Part shown: piece by piece, positions 1 through 5,725 of the stretch | Position numbering within the stretch: position 1 is the first letter of the stretch | How the letters are laid out: every line of letters begins with the position of its first letter | Assembly: GCA_951800935.1 (NCBI GenBank) | Contig: CATOLW010000090.1 | Coordinates: 1-5,725 of the forward strand | Length of the DNA: 5,725 nucleotides | Origin: an uncultured Clostridium sp. | GTDB lineage: Bacteria > Bacillota_A > Clostridia > TANB77 > CAG-508 | Reading direction: 5' to 3' | Made by a program: the position numbers and the translations under genes | The notes under the pieces: generated by a model | Seen by the model: the letters and a program-made list of their open reading frames with translations, nothing else | Told to the model about the DNA's origin: nothing | Database searches by the model: none

Positions 1-426
1 TGCTACATCTCCCCAAAAGTTTCTATCTTCCTCTATGTTTCCATTTGTGCCATCTACTTTATACTTATTTCCAGTTTGGTTAAACGTAACTTCGATTGGT
101 TGGCTATTTTCTTTTACCATTACTTCTGAATTTAATTTCTTTAATTCCTCTTCTAATTCAGTTACTGTAACTTCTGTTTTATCTCCCTTTTTCTTTTTTT
201 CTGCCAATACTGCATTATAGGCTAACCCTATTTGCTCTTTTTCTTCTGCTGTTTTACTTATATCCTTTGCCTCTGTCGCTTTGGTTAATATTCCATTGTT
301 TCCTGTTAAAGTTGCAATACTTACTCCTGCTAAAATTAACAAAACGATAATGGTAATTACTAATGCAATTAAGGTAATCCCTTTACTTTCTTGTTTTTCT
401 TTATCAAAACTTATTGCTATTTTCAT
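1..426 (-). CDS. Type IV pilin-like (prepilin-type N-terminus) protein, 3' end outside window
   Basis: The reading frame is open for 142 codons from the ATG at 426 to the left edge, so the C-terminus is missing. GGAGG (437-433) lies 6 bases upstream of the ATG. Residues 1-16 form a short charged leader ending in Lys15-Gly16. A hydrophobic helix follows at about 17-40 (ITLIALVITIIVLLILAGVS), then a TGNNGILTKA segment. This is the class III signal layout: a prepilin peptidase would cut after Gly16 and the helix would anchor the protein in the membrane or pack it into a pilus or pseudopilus. The residue at mature position 5 is Ala21, not the usual Glu. Residues 56-105 are charged and probably helical; beyond about 110 the sequence looks like the start of an extracellular domain. 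Such proteins are common, often in several copies, in gut Firmicutes. The exact role (pilus, adhesin or other surface protein) cannot be told. It is divergent from the regulator gene at 569. Confidence 0.85.
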   Translation of the reverse strand, partial: MKIAISFDKEKQESKGITLIALVITIIVLLILAGVSIATLTGNNGILTKATEAKDISKTAEEKEQIGLAYNAVLAEKKKKGDKTEVTVTELEEELKKLNSEVMVKENSQPIEVTFNQTGNKYKVDGTNGNIEEDRNFWGDVA

Positions 427-465
427 ATCTATCCTCCATTTGTTCCTTTTATCACTTATGTGAAT

Positions 466-494
466 ATCTTATCAATCATTTAAATTACTGTCAA
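466..494 (-). promoter_or_regulatory. Sigma-A promoter of the pilin-like gene
   Basis: Read on the minus strand, a consensus -35 TTGACA (494-489) is followed after 17 bases by TAAGAT (471-466), one mismatch from the -10 consensus. Transcription would begin near 459, giving a leader of about 33 bases that carries the GGAGG site. This is an assignment by sequence only. Confidence 0.8.
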
Positions 495-503
495 CAAGTG
501 ACA
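489..503. repeat. Inverted repeat TGTCA-N5-TGACA between divergent promoters
   Basis: TGTCA (489-493) and TGACA (499-503) are perfect inverted copies separated by five bases. The left arm coincides with the -35 of the minus-strand pilin promoter, and the right arm ends 6 bases before the -35 of the regulator promoter. The position suits an operator controlling both genes, but five-base arms can arise by chance in A+T-rich DNA. AraC-family proteins usually bind non-palindromic sites, so the binder, if any, need not be the neighbouring regulator. Confidence 0.35.
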
Positions 504-509
504 TCATGT

Positions 510-538
510 TTTACAAACCTAAAAATTTACGATATAAT
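510..538 (+). promoter_or_regulatory. Sigma-A promoter of the AraC-family regulator
   Basis: TTTACA (510-515) and a perfect TATAAT (533-538) are spaced by 17 bases. The expected start of transcription is near 545, about 24 bases before the ATG at 569. The promoter also shows that the earlier in-frame ATG at 506 lies upstream of the transcript and is not the start codon. Confidence 0.85.
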
Positions 539-554
539 ATAATTAGTTTAAAAA

Positions 555-559
555 AGGAG
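555..559 (+). promoter_or_regulatory. Ribosome binding site fixing the regulator start at 569
   Basis: AGGAG preceded by a run of A lies 9 bases upstream of the ATG at 569. The ATG at 506 has no comparable site and overlaps the promoter region. Confidence 0.85.
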
Positions 560-568
560 TTTATCATT

Positions 569-1394
569 ATGAATCTTTATCACTCTTTAAATGAAATGAT
601 TTCCTATCTTGAGCAAAACTTAGAACAACCAATTTCTTACTCGAAATTAGCTCAATTTTTAGGAGTAAATGAATATACCATGCAAAGTCTGTTTTCTTTA
701 CTTTGCAATATTAGCATATCAGATTATATTCGAAAACGACGCTTATCCGAAGCAGGTTTTCATTTGTTAAAAAGCGATACTAAAATAATTGATTTAGCAA
801 TTCAGTACCAATATGAAAATCCAACTTCCTTTTCAAGAGCCTTTGAAAAATTCCATGGTATCAAACCAAGTCAAGTAAAGAATAATCCTGAAAAACTAAA
901 ACTATATCCTAAGTTACATTTTGACGAAACTATAATAACTCAAAACGAAAAATTTGAATATAGTATTTTAAAATTAGATGAATTAGTCCTATATGGAAGA
1001 GGCTTTAAAACCACACATAAAACGATTTCAAAAGAAGTACCTATCTTCTTTAAAGAAATGTATCAAAAATATACTACACAATATGGAGAAATCGATTATG
1101 GAATGATCGTTTATCACGAAGATACTCTTCGGAAAAAACAGATTTACTACCAATGAATTAGAATATTGGATTTTATATAACAAACCAATACCAGAATTTG
1201 AAAAATACATCATTCCCAAAAGTAGGTGGTTATGTTTTCATATACCATCCTCTGAATCTAACATGATTCAAAAAATGTCTGAAAAATTTTACTTATCTTT
1301 CTTACCAAGCTGTAAATATAATATCAGACCACTTCCCGAATTAGAATACTACCATGACGATGTGACCGATTTTTTAGTTCCCATTGAAGATTAA
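569..1394 (+). pseudogene. AraC-family regulator with GyrI-like effector domain, frameshifted
   Basis: Residues about 5-110 form an AraC/XylS DNA-binding domain with two helix-turn-helix units. The first includes SYSKLAQFLGVNEYT; the second ends in the hallmark NPTSFSRAFEKFHGIKPSQ. A GyrI-like (SOUL/BacR-type) ligand-binding domain starts near residue 120. Members of this class usually sense small lipophilic or cationic compounds and often control efflux or stress genes. The frame from 569 ends early at TGA 1154-1156. The +1 frame is open from 1107 to TAA 1392-1394 and encodes the missing part of the domain (NELEYWILYNKP, then RWLCFHIPSSE, then LEYYHDDVTDFLVPIED). Joining the frames at the A6 run (1133-1138) would give about 274 residues, normal for the class. 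One extra A is the simplest cause, whether a real mutation or an assembly error. As written, the product keeps the DNA-binding domain but has only about half of the sensor. Promoter and ribosome binding site are intact. Confidence 0.85.
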
Positions 1395-1403
1395 TTTAAA
1401 TAC

Positions 1404-1443
1404 CAACTGACTTTTTTCATTCACAAAAAGTCAGTTGTTTTTT
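1404..1443 (+). terminator. Rho-independent terminator after the regulator
   Basis: A perfect 13-bp stem pairs CAACTGACTTTTT (1404-1416) with its complement (1425-1437) around an 8-base loop, followed by six T (1438-1443). It lies 9 bases after the repaired stop codon at 1394, which supports 1394 as the original gene end. It separates this gene from the operon starting at 1486. An in-frame TTG at 1435 lies inside this hairpin and is not a plausible start for the next gene. Confidence 0.92.
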
Positions 1444-1470
1444 ATTGTTTCATGCTATTGTATTTATAGT

Positions 1471-1476
1471 AGGAGG
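1471..1476 (+). promoter_or_regulatory. Ribosome binding site fixing the ATPase start at 1486
   Basis: A full AGGAGG lies 9 bases before the ATG at 1486. The promoter of this operon must lie in the short stretch between the terminator and this site. T-rich boxes such as TATTGT (1456-1461) exist there, but no pair with good spacing stands out, so no promoter is called. Confidence 0.88.
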
Positions 1477-1485
1477 TTTAAAACA

Positions 1486-3408
1486 ATGAAAGAAAAAATT
1501 TTGTCTGAAATTATTTTAACAACTGAATATGTAGAACCTAAAACTTGGCTTTCTTTATTAAATGCTATTTCTAAATTAAATGGGCTTTTTAAGCCTTGGA
1601 ATTTATATGTAAAAATCGAACTAAACGAGGTGCACTTCTTTTGTGAAACTTCACGTGTATTGCCTCCTATTATTAATTCTTTAGGTGATTTTATGATAAA
1701 AAAGCTAGATTTAATCAACGAAAATTTAATGGATTTTTCTACTAAAAAAGCAATGCCCTTTCTTTTGACAAACAAAGAAAAAAACGTTTTAGATATTTTT
1801 GATAAAGTAGAATCTTCTCGAAAACAAGAATTACGACTTGCTAAAATGTCTATTTTTAGTTATCGAAAAAGCCACTTTTTTACCAAAACCCATTTATTTT
1901 TTGAAAAACAAAATCGAAAGAAATATTTAAAAAGAAAAGCTCTTTTGGTCATTCCTCATGAATTTTTTAGTATTGATTTTTCGATTTATAGTCGCTTCTT
2001 TTATCGAAAATACGAAAATGAATATTTAGATATTCAAAAAGCATTGCCTTTATTAAAAAGCGACAAACACAATGCTATTTTAAAAATCGATACTTTCCCT
2101 TATCTAGCAGAAGAATACTACTTATCACAAAACCATTTTGACTTTGCAAATCATTCTATTATTATCGGTTCTAGTGGAACAGGAAAATCTAAATTGGCAA
2201 GTTCTATTATTGCTAACATCAATCAAGAAATCTCTTTTTCAGAAGATTATAAAGTTGTTGTAATTGACCCTCATGCTGCTCTAGAAAAAGAAATTGGTGG
2301 TCTAGATAACACAAAAGTAATTGATTTTAAAAGCCTTGATACCAGTACTGATTTATTTATAAATTCAACCAAAAAAGATATCCTTTCTTCGGTTGAACTA
2401 ATTTTATCTTTATTTCAAACTTTAATGGCTGACCAATATAATGCAAGATTAGAAAGAGTTTTAAGACATAGTATTCATTTATTAATGGAAACAAATTGCT
2501 TGAATTTTACGAATTTAAGAAAATTGATTTTAGAAATGGAATATCGAAATAAACTAATCAATCAAAACAAAACTTTACTACCTGAAAGTATTACTAATTT
2601 CTTTTTAACCGATTTTAACGAATTAAAAGCAAATTCTTATCAAGAAGCTATCGCTCCTATTATTTCTTTTATTGATGAAATGGAGTTACTACCCGCTTTT
2701 CAAAAAGAAGGATTAAAACCACAAGTAAAAGATATTATTGCTAGCAATTTTCTTACTATCTTCTCTTTAGATCAGTCAATTCTTGGAAAAAAGGTAACTA
2801 AAACAATTTCTGGTCTTATTATGCAACAACTATTAGAATTAATCCAATCTTATTGCTTTGATGAACATATTGTTTTAGTAATTGATGAAGTAGCTTTGAT
2901 TGAAAATCCAATTTTGCAAAGATTTTTAGCAGAAGCCAGAAAATACAATCTTTCCTTAATTCTAATTCAACAATATTTTACACAAATTAGTGAAGAATTA
3001 AGGAATGCTATTTTTGCCAATGTTTCAAATTACTATGTATTTCGTGTATCAAAATCAGATGCTCTCGCATTAGAAAACAATATGCATATGTATGTAGCCG
3101 TACGAAATTCCTATCGTATTCGACTAAAATTGCTAACTGAATTAAAAAATCGCGAATGCATTGTTCGTGTTAGTTGCAATGGCGTTCCTCTTCCTGCTTT
3201 TAAAGCTAAAACTTTAGATTTTGTGGCTGTTCCTAGAAGGCGAATGAATCAAATATTAAGAACAGACCCTTTATTACAAGAATTTAAACCAGTAGTAGAA
3301 GAACCTGCTAATAATTTATCTTTTGAAATTGGTGATACTGTAGATTCTCTTGCTTCTATTATGTATTCTCAATCAACTAGTAGAAAGCAGGTAGAAAATT
3401 ATGGATAA
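1486..3408 (+). CDS. HerA/VirD4-like (DUF87-type) P-loop ATPase, probable DNA-translocating motor
   Basis: The product has 640 residues. Residues 1 to about 215 form an N-terminal region without a motif I can name. The ATPase core follows: Walker A GSSGTGKS (228-235), a VVVIDPH motif with D261-P262-H263, Walker B VLVIDE (463-468), then EARKYNLSLILIQQY with R485 and the Q495-Q496 pair at the sensor position, and YVFRVSKSDA with R520 as a possible arginine finger. This motif order is that of the HerA/FtsK superfamily, closest to DUF87 and TraG/VirD4-type proteins, which form hexameric rings that move DNA or protein using ATP. There is no obvious transmembrane helix, unlike true conjugative coupling proteins, so it is probably cytosolic. 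The tail after about residue 580 is low in recognisable features. No relaxase or secretion gene is nearby. The stop overlaps the next gene by 8 bases, indicating an operon and likely shared function. The family call is firm; substrate and role are unknown. Confidence 0.85.
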   Translation: MKEKILSEIILTTEYVEPKTWLSLLNAISKLNGLFKPWNLYVKIELNEVHFFCETSRVLPPIINSLGDFMIKKLDLINENLMDFSTKKAMPFLLTNKEKNVLDIFDKVESSRKQELRLAKMSIFSYRKSHFFTKTHLFFEKQNRKKYLKRKALLVIPHEFFSIDFSIYSRFFYRKYENEYLDIQKALPLLKSDKHNAILKIDTFPYLAEEYYLSQNHFDFANHSIIIGSSGTGKSKLASSIIANINQEISFSEDYKVVVIDPHAALEKEIGGLDNTKVIDFKSLDTSTDLFINSTKKDILSSVELILSLFQTLMADQYNARLERVLRHSIHLLMETNCLNFTNLRKLILEMEYRNKLINQNKTLLPESITNFFLTDFNELKANSYQEAIAPIISFIDEMELLPAFQKEGLKPQVKDIIASNFLTIFSLDQSILGKKVTKTISGLIMQQLLELIQSYCFDEHIVLVIDEVALIENPILQRFLAEARKYNLSLILIQQYFTQISEELRNAIFANVSNYYVFRVSKSDALALENNMHMYVAVRNSYRIRLKLLTELKNRECIVRVSCNGVPLPAFKAKTLDFVAVPRRRMNQILRTDPLLQEFKPVVEEPANNLSFEIGDTVDSLASIMYSQSTSRKQVENYG

Positions 3409-4108
3409 AAAACAAGCTTTAGAAATTGTAAATCGTTCTTTTAACATGATATTTGGAAAACCTAATTCATTGCCTTTAGAAACTATATTCTCTAAGTTGG
3501 CTTTTGATATTAAACTTCCTAAAAAAGTTTTAGACAGCTTAACTCACGAAGAAACTTGGACTGAAATTTTACATAGTAATCTTTTTATTACACAGAATAA
3601 CATGCGAAATTATGATAAACAAAAAGGTTGGATGCTTCCTAAACAAGAGGTAAAAAATTTAAAAGATGTCATTACCATTTGGAAAAAAATTAATTATACT
3701 ACAACTGAAAGGCAGTATGACTGTATCAATGTTTCAGAATGTGACCCTATTTATCAATGTGAAAATGCTTATCGCTCTTCCGATTGTCGTGGTTGTAAAA
3801 ATATTGTATTTTGTGATGGATGTGCCAATTGTGAATTTACAATTGCCTCTCAAAGAACCGCTGATTCTGGCTTTTGCTTGCGTGTAGATGATTCTAATTC
3901 TTGTACCAATAGTTATAATGTGATTTGTTCAAATCGTATTAGCAATTCCTTTTTTATTCAGGATTGTAATAATCTGCATGAGTGCTTATTTTGCAGTCAT
4001 ATCGCTAATAAAAAATATTGTATTTCAAATATGCAATTTGAAGAAAGAGAATATTTTATGATTAAAAATCAAATGATAGATTGGATTTTTAAATCCTTAG
4101 CCAAATAA
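3401..4108 (+). CDS. Cys-rich tripeptide-repeat protein, partner of the ATPase, function unknown
   Basis: The product has 235 residues. Its ATG lies inside the end of the ATPase gene (8-base overlap), with only a weak site (AGCAGG, 3385-3390), so translation is probably coupled. Residues 1 to about 105 are ordinary, mixed helical sequence without Cys. Residues 108-207 hold all 15 Cys, at 108, 114, 120, 129, 132, 138, 141, 144, 159, 168, 176, 189, 195, 198 and 207. All but Cys176 fall in one register modulo 3, and the other positions of that register are Ser, Thr, Ala, Val, Ile or Leu (exception Lys204). This resembles a tight solenoid or beta-helix with every third side chain inward. A helical tail rich in aromatic residues (211-235) follows. 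There is no signal peptide, so the thiols should be reduced in the cytosol. Pairs such as CRGC, CDGC and CANC could also bind metal. From memory, similar Cys-rich proteins occur in Patescibacteria, but this was not checked. No intrinsic terminator is seen after the stop. Confidence 0.9.
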   Translation: MDKKQALEIVNRSFNMIFGKPNSLPLETIFSKLAFDIKLPKKVLDSLTHEETWTEILHSNLFITQNNMRNYDKQKGWMLPKQEVKNLKDVITIWKKINYTTTERQYDCINVSECDPIYQCENAYRSSDCRGCKNIVFCDGCANCEFTIASQRTADSGFCLRVDDSNSCTNSYNVICSNRISNSFFIQDCNNLHECLFCSHIANKKYCISNMQFEEREYFMIKNQMIDWIFKSLAK

Positions 4109-4118
4109 ATAAAAATGG

Positions 4119-4147
4119 TTGTGCTTTTTAAAAAAATAGTGTATAAT
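4119..4147 (+). promoter_or_regulatory. Promoter of the tRNA-Ser gene
   Basis: TTGTGC (4119-4124) and a perfect TATAAT (4142-4147) are 17 bases apart. Transcription would begin near 4154, about 5 bases before the mature tRNA. The -35 begins 10 bases after the stop codon of the Cys-rich gene, so read-through from that operon is also possible. Confidence 0.8.
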
Positions 4148-4158
4148 AGGTCGGAAAT

Positions 4159-4250
4159 GGAGTGGTATCGAAGTGGTCATAACGAGCTACACTGGAACTG
4201 TAGTAGTCGGTAATCCCGGCCCGTGGGTTCGAATCCCACTCACTCCGCCA
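4159..4250 (+). tRNA. tRNA-Ser (anticodon GGA)
   Basis: The 92-base gene folds fully. The acceptor stem is GGAGTGG (4159-4165) with TCACTCC (4240-4246), discriminator G4247 and encoded CCA (4248-4250). The D stem is TCG/CGA (4168-4170, 4183-4185). The anticodon stem is CTACA/TGTAG (4187-4191, 4199-4203), with loop CTGGAAC placing GGA at 4194-4196. The long variable arm has a 5-bp stem (4206-4210 with 4216-4220), which marks class II tRNAs such as Ser. The T arm is GTGGG-TTCGAAT-CCCAC (4223-4239). It decodes UCC and, by wobble, UCU. The 3' end lies 7 bases from the end of the convergent mutY, with no separate terminator hairpin visible. Confidence 0.97.
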
Positions 4251-4257
4251 TATTATT

Positions 4258-5304
4258 TTATAATTTTTCACGAAATGGAGTAAATGCCCCTGGAATTGGA
4301 TATTTTTTTAAAATATCTTCTTTTCTTACCCATGTAAATTCTTTGTTCTTTTTGGTTACTTGCATTTTATAACCTGTCATATCCCATTCTATATGAGAAA
4401 AAACATGATGATGGCTACCTATTTTCTTTATTTCACAATTTGTTTTTGTTAACTTCCAGTCTTGCAATATGTTTTCTATCTCTTTTTTCGTTACTTTTTT
4501 AGAAACATTTGGAAATTCGTATAAATTAGCTAGTAATCCTGTTTTGTTTCTTTTTCGAATGGCATATTCCCCTTCTACTTCTAGTAAAAATACGGTTATA
4601 TTTTCTTTTTTTCTTTTAACTTTTTGATTACGAACTGGAATTACATCTATCAAATTTTGCTTTTTCGCTACACAAATTTTTTGTAATGGACATTTTGAGC
4701 ATAAAGGCTCTCCATTTGGAATGCAGACTAGTTCTCCTAGTTCCATTAATCCTTCATTAAAATCTCCAGCCTGTTTTGGCATAATTTCTTTTAAAACTTT
4801 TGTAATTTCCTTTTTCGTTTTAGGTTCTAATACATCCTTTTTACTTCCTATTACTCTACTTATTACGCGAAGTACATTTCCATCTACAGCTGGTACTTGT
4901 TCATCATAAGCAATTGAACTAATTGCTCCTGCTGTATATTCTCCTATTCCTGGTAGTTCTACTAATTCTTGATACGTTTTTGGCATTTGTCCCTTGTATT
5001 TTTCTTGCATAATAATAGCTGCTTTTTTTAAATTTCTAGCACGATTATAATAGCCTAATCCTTCCCATAGTTTTAATAACTTTTCTTCTTCTATGTTAGC
5101 TAAAGTTTCAATGGTTGGAACTTCTTGTAAAAAACGTTCGTAGTATGTTTTTACAGCCTCTATTCTTGTTTGTTGTAACATAATTTCAGAAAGCCAAATA
5201 TGATAAGCTATTTTTCCTTTTCGCCATGGTAATTCTCTTTTGTTTTCCTGATACCATTGTATGATTGGATTTCTTATCTTTTTTATTAATTCGATTTTTT
5301 CCAC
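4258..5304 (-). CDS. mutY: Adenine DNA glycosylase MutY
   Basis: The 348-residue product has normal length for MutY, which removes adenine mispaired with 8-oxoguanine or G as part of the GO base-excision repair system. The N-terminal HhH-GPD domain has WLSEIMLQQT with catalytic Glu40, the helix-hairpin-helix LPGIGEYTAGAI (117-128) and VDGNV with catalytic Asp141. A 4Fe-4S loop uses Cys194, Cys202, Cys205 and Cys211; the first gap is seven residues rather than the six of E. coli, which I believe is seen in other Clostridia. The C-terminal NUDIX-like domain (about 235-348) has the FSH motif (302-304) that reads 8-oxoguanine. The start is GTG at 5304, with GGAAG (5316-5312) 7 bases upstream; its G is the last base of the pncB stop codon, so the two are probably cotranscribed with coupled translation. 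All key residues are present. Confidence 0.96.
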   Translation of the reverse strand: MEKIELIKKIRNPIIQWYQENKRELPWRKGKIAYHIWLSEIMLQQTRIEAVKTYYERFLQEVPTIETLANIEEEKLLKLWEGLGYYNRARNLKKAAIIMQEKYKGQMPKTYQELVELPGIGEYTAGAISSIAYDEQVPAVDGNVLRVISRVIGSKKDVLEPKTKKEITKVLKEIMPKQAGDFNEGLMELGELVCIPNGEPLCSKCPLQKICVAKKQNLIDVIPVRNQKVKRKKENITVFLLEVEGEYAIRKRNKTGLLANLYEFPNVSKKVTKKEIENILQDWKLTKTNCEIKKIGSHHHVFSHIEWDMTGYKMQVTKKNKEFTWVRKEDILKKYPIPGAFTPFREKL

Positions 5305-5725
5305 TAGTTTTCTTCCTTTTTTTGTAATAATTTAGTTTTTAAATCATATAAATTTTGTGATAAATCAACATAGTATTTTTGTGGATTATCTAATCTTTTT
5401 ACTTCTTCCCAAATCGTAGCTAGTTGTCTTTTGGTATAAGCTATAATTTCTTCTAGACTTGGGTTTTGATAAATTAGCTTTCCGTTTTCAAATATTTTTT
5501 CTTGTAATTCTTTTACATAATAATTATCTAGTTTTTTCCTTTTCCAAGTGTTATGTTGGTCAAATATTTCATATTCTCCTGTAGGCTCTTGTTCGTCTCT
5601 TAGGCAAATAACATCTGCTAGTGCAAAATTAGTGTCTTTACAATAAAAGCGATATACCTTTTTAAAACTTGGATTTGTTATCTTTTCTACATTTTCACTA
5701 ATTTTTATTTTAGGAATAATTTTGT
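5304..5725 (-). CDS. pncB: Nicotinate phosphoribosyltransferase, C-terminal part (5' end outside window)
   Basis: The frame enters from the right edge and gives the last 139 residues before TAG (5306-5304). The motifs are those of the NAPRTase C-terminal region: KISENVEKITNPSFKKVYRF, then FALADVICLRDE, then EYEIFDQHNTWKRKKLDNYY, then ENGKLIYQNPSLEEI, and near the end NPQKYYVDLSQNLYDLK. The enzyme makes nicotinate mononucleotide from nicotinate and phosphoribosyl pyrophosphate with ATP, the first step of NAD salvage (Preiss-Handler pathway), in the cytosol. The catalytic core lies outside the window and cannot be checked. mutY follows with a one-base TAGTG overlap, so the two probably share a transcript although no functional link is known to me. 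Confidence 0.93.
   Translation of the reverse strand, partial: KIIPKIKISENVEKITNPSFKKVYRFYCKDTNFALADVICLRDEQEPTGEYEIFDQHNTWKRKKLDNYYVKELQEKIFENGKLIYQNPSLEEIIAYTKRQLATIWEEVKRLDNPQKYYVDLSQNLYDLKTKLLQKKEEN

Noticed and set aside
506..568. Earlier ATG at 506 as the regulator start
   Set aside because: It lies upstream of the promoter -10 (533-538), has no ribosome binding site and would add 21 residues not expected before an AraC domain.
1133..1139. AAAAAAC as a programmed -1 frameshift site in the regulator gene
   Set aside because: The heptamer matches the X XXY YYZ type, but its phase is wrong (codons AAA AAA C rather than A AAA AAC), and the shift needed to reach the downstream frame is +1, not -1. 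A run of six A is also short for strong polymerase slippage.
1028..1219. Minus-strand open frame of 63 codons over the regulator
   Set aside because: It is antisense to clear AraC/GyrI-like coding sequence, and its product has no recognisable features.
1435..1485. In-frame TTG at 1435 as the ATPase start
   Set aside because: It lies inside the terminator hairpin; the ATG at 1486 has a full AGGAGG at the proper distance.
3782..3832. Cys pairs (C129 to C144) as a classic zinc ribbon
   Set aside because: Pairs with two residues between them are present, but the Cys continue in one modulo-3 register over 100 residues, which a single zinc ribbon does not explain. Metal binding remains possible and is mentioned in the feature.
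4083..4096. Small hairpin GGATTT/AAATCC at the end of the Cys-rich gene as a terminator
   Set aside because: It lies within the coding sequence, has an all-A/T core with almost no loop, and is not followed by a T run.
4223..4250. tRNA-Ser 3' end as an integration (att) site of a mobile element carrying the ATPase module
   Set aside because: No second copy of the tRNA 3' end and no integrase gene were seen in the window, and the module lies on the 5' side of the tRNA, not beyond its 3' end where inserted elements normally sit.

Overview
The window looks like chromosomal DNA of a low-GC Firmicute, probably an uncultured gut clostridium or a relative. The evidence is very A+T-rich DNA, strong AGGAGG-type ribosome binding sites, near-consensus sigma-A promoters, a Clostridia-type MutY and a pilin-like N-terminus of a kind common in such genomes. 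The standard genetic code fits all genes. The species cannot be named from this sequence.

Left part (1-1443): a minus-strand type IV pilin-like gene, cut by the left edge, is divergent from a plus-strand AraC-family regulator. The 142-base gap holds two convincing promoters and a short inverted repeat. The regulator is broken: its GyrI-like effector domain continues in the +1 frame after a run of six A, so it is annotated as a pseudogene (569-1394). A strong intrinsic terminator (1404-1443) follows it.

Middle (1471-4108): two plus-strand genes overlap by 8 bases and form the least ordinary part of the window. The first encodes a 640-residue HerA/VirD4-like (DUF87-type) P-loop ATPase without visible membrane segments. 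The second encodes a 235-residue protein with 15 cysteines between residues 108 and 207. There, almost every third residue is Cys, Ser, Thr, Ala, Val, Ile or Leu, a tripeptide-repeat solenoid pattern. The two are probably translated together and may act together. No relaxase, nuclease or secretion gene is present to reveal the job.

Right part (4119-5725): a promoter and a complete tRNA-Ser(GGA) with encoded CCA run convergently into mutY (minus strand, GTG start). mutY overlaps by one base the end of a nicotinate phosphoribosyltransferase gene (pncB), which runs off the right edge. These are housekeeping genes: oxidative DNA-damage repair and NAD salvage.

No stretch above 300 bases lacks a gene. 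No insertion sequence, CRISPR array or origin was seen.
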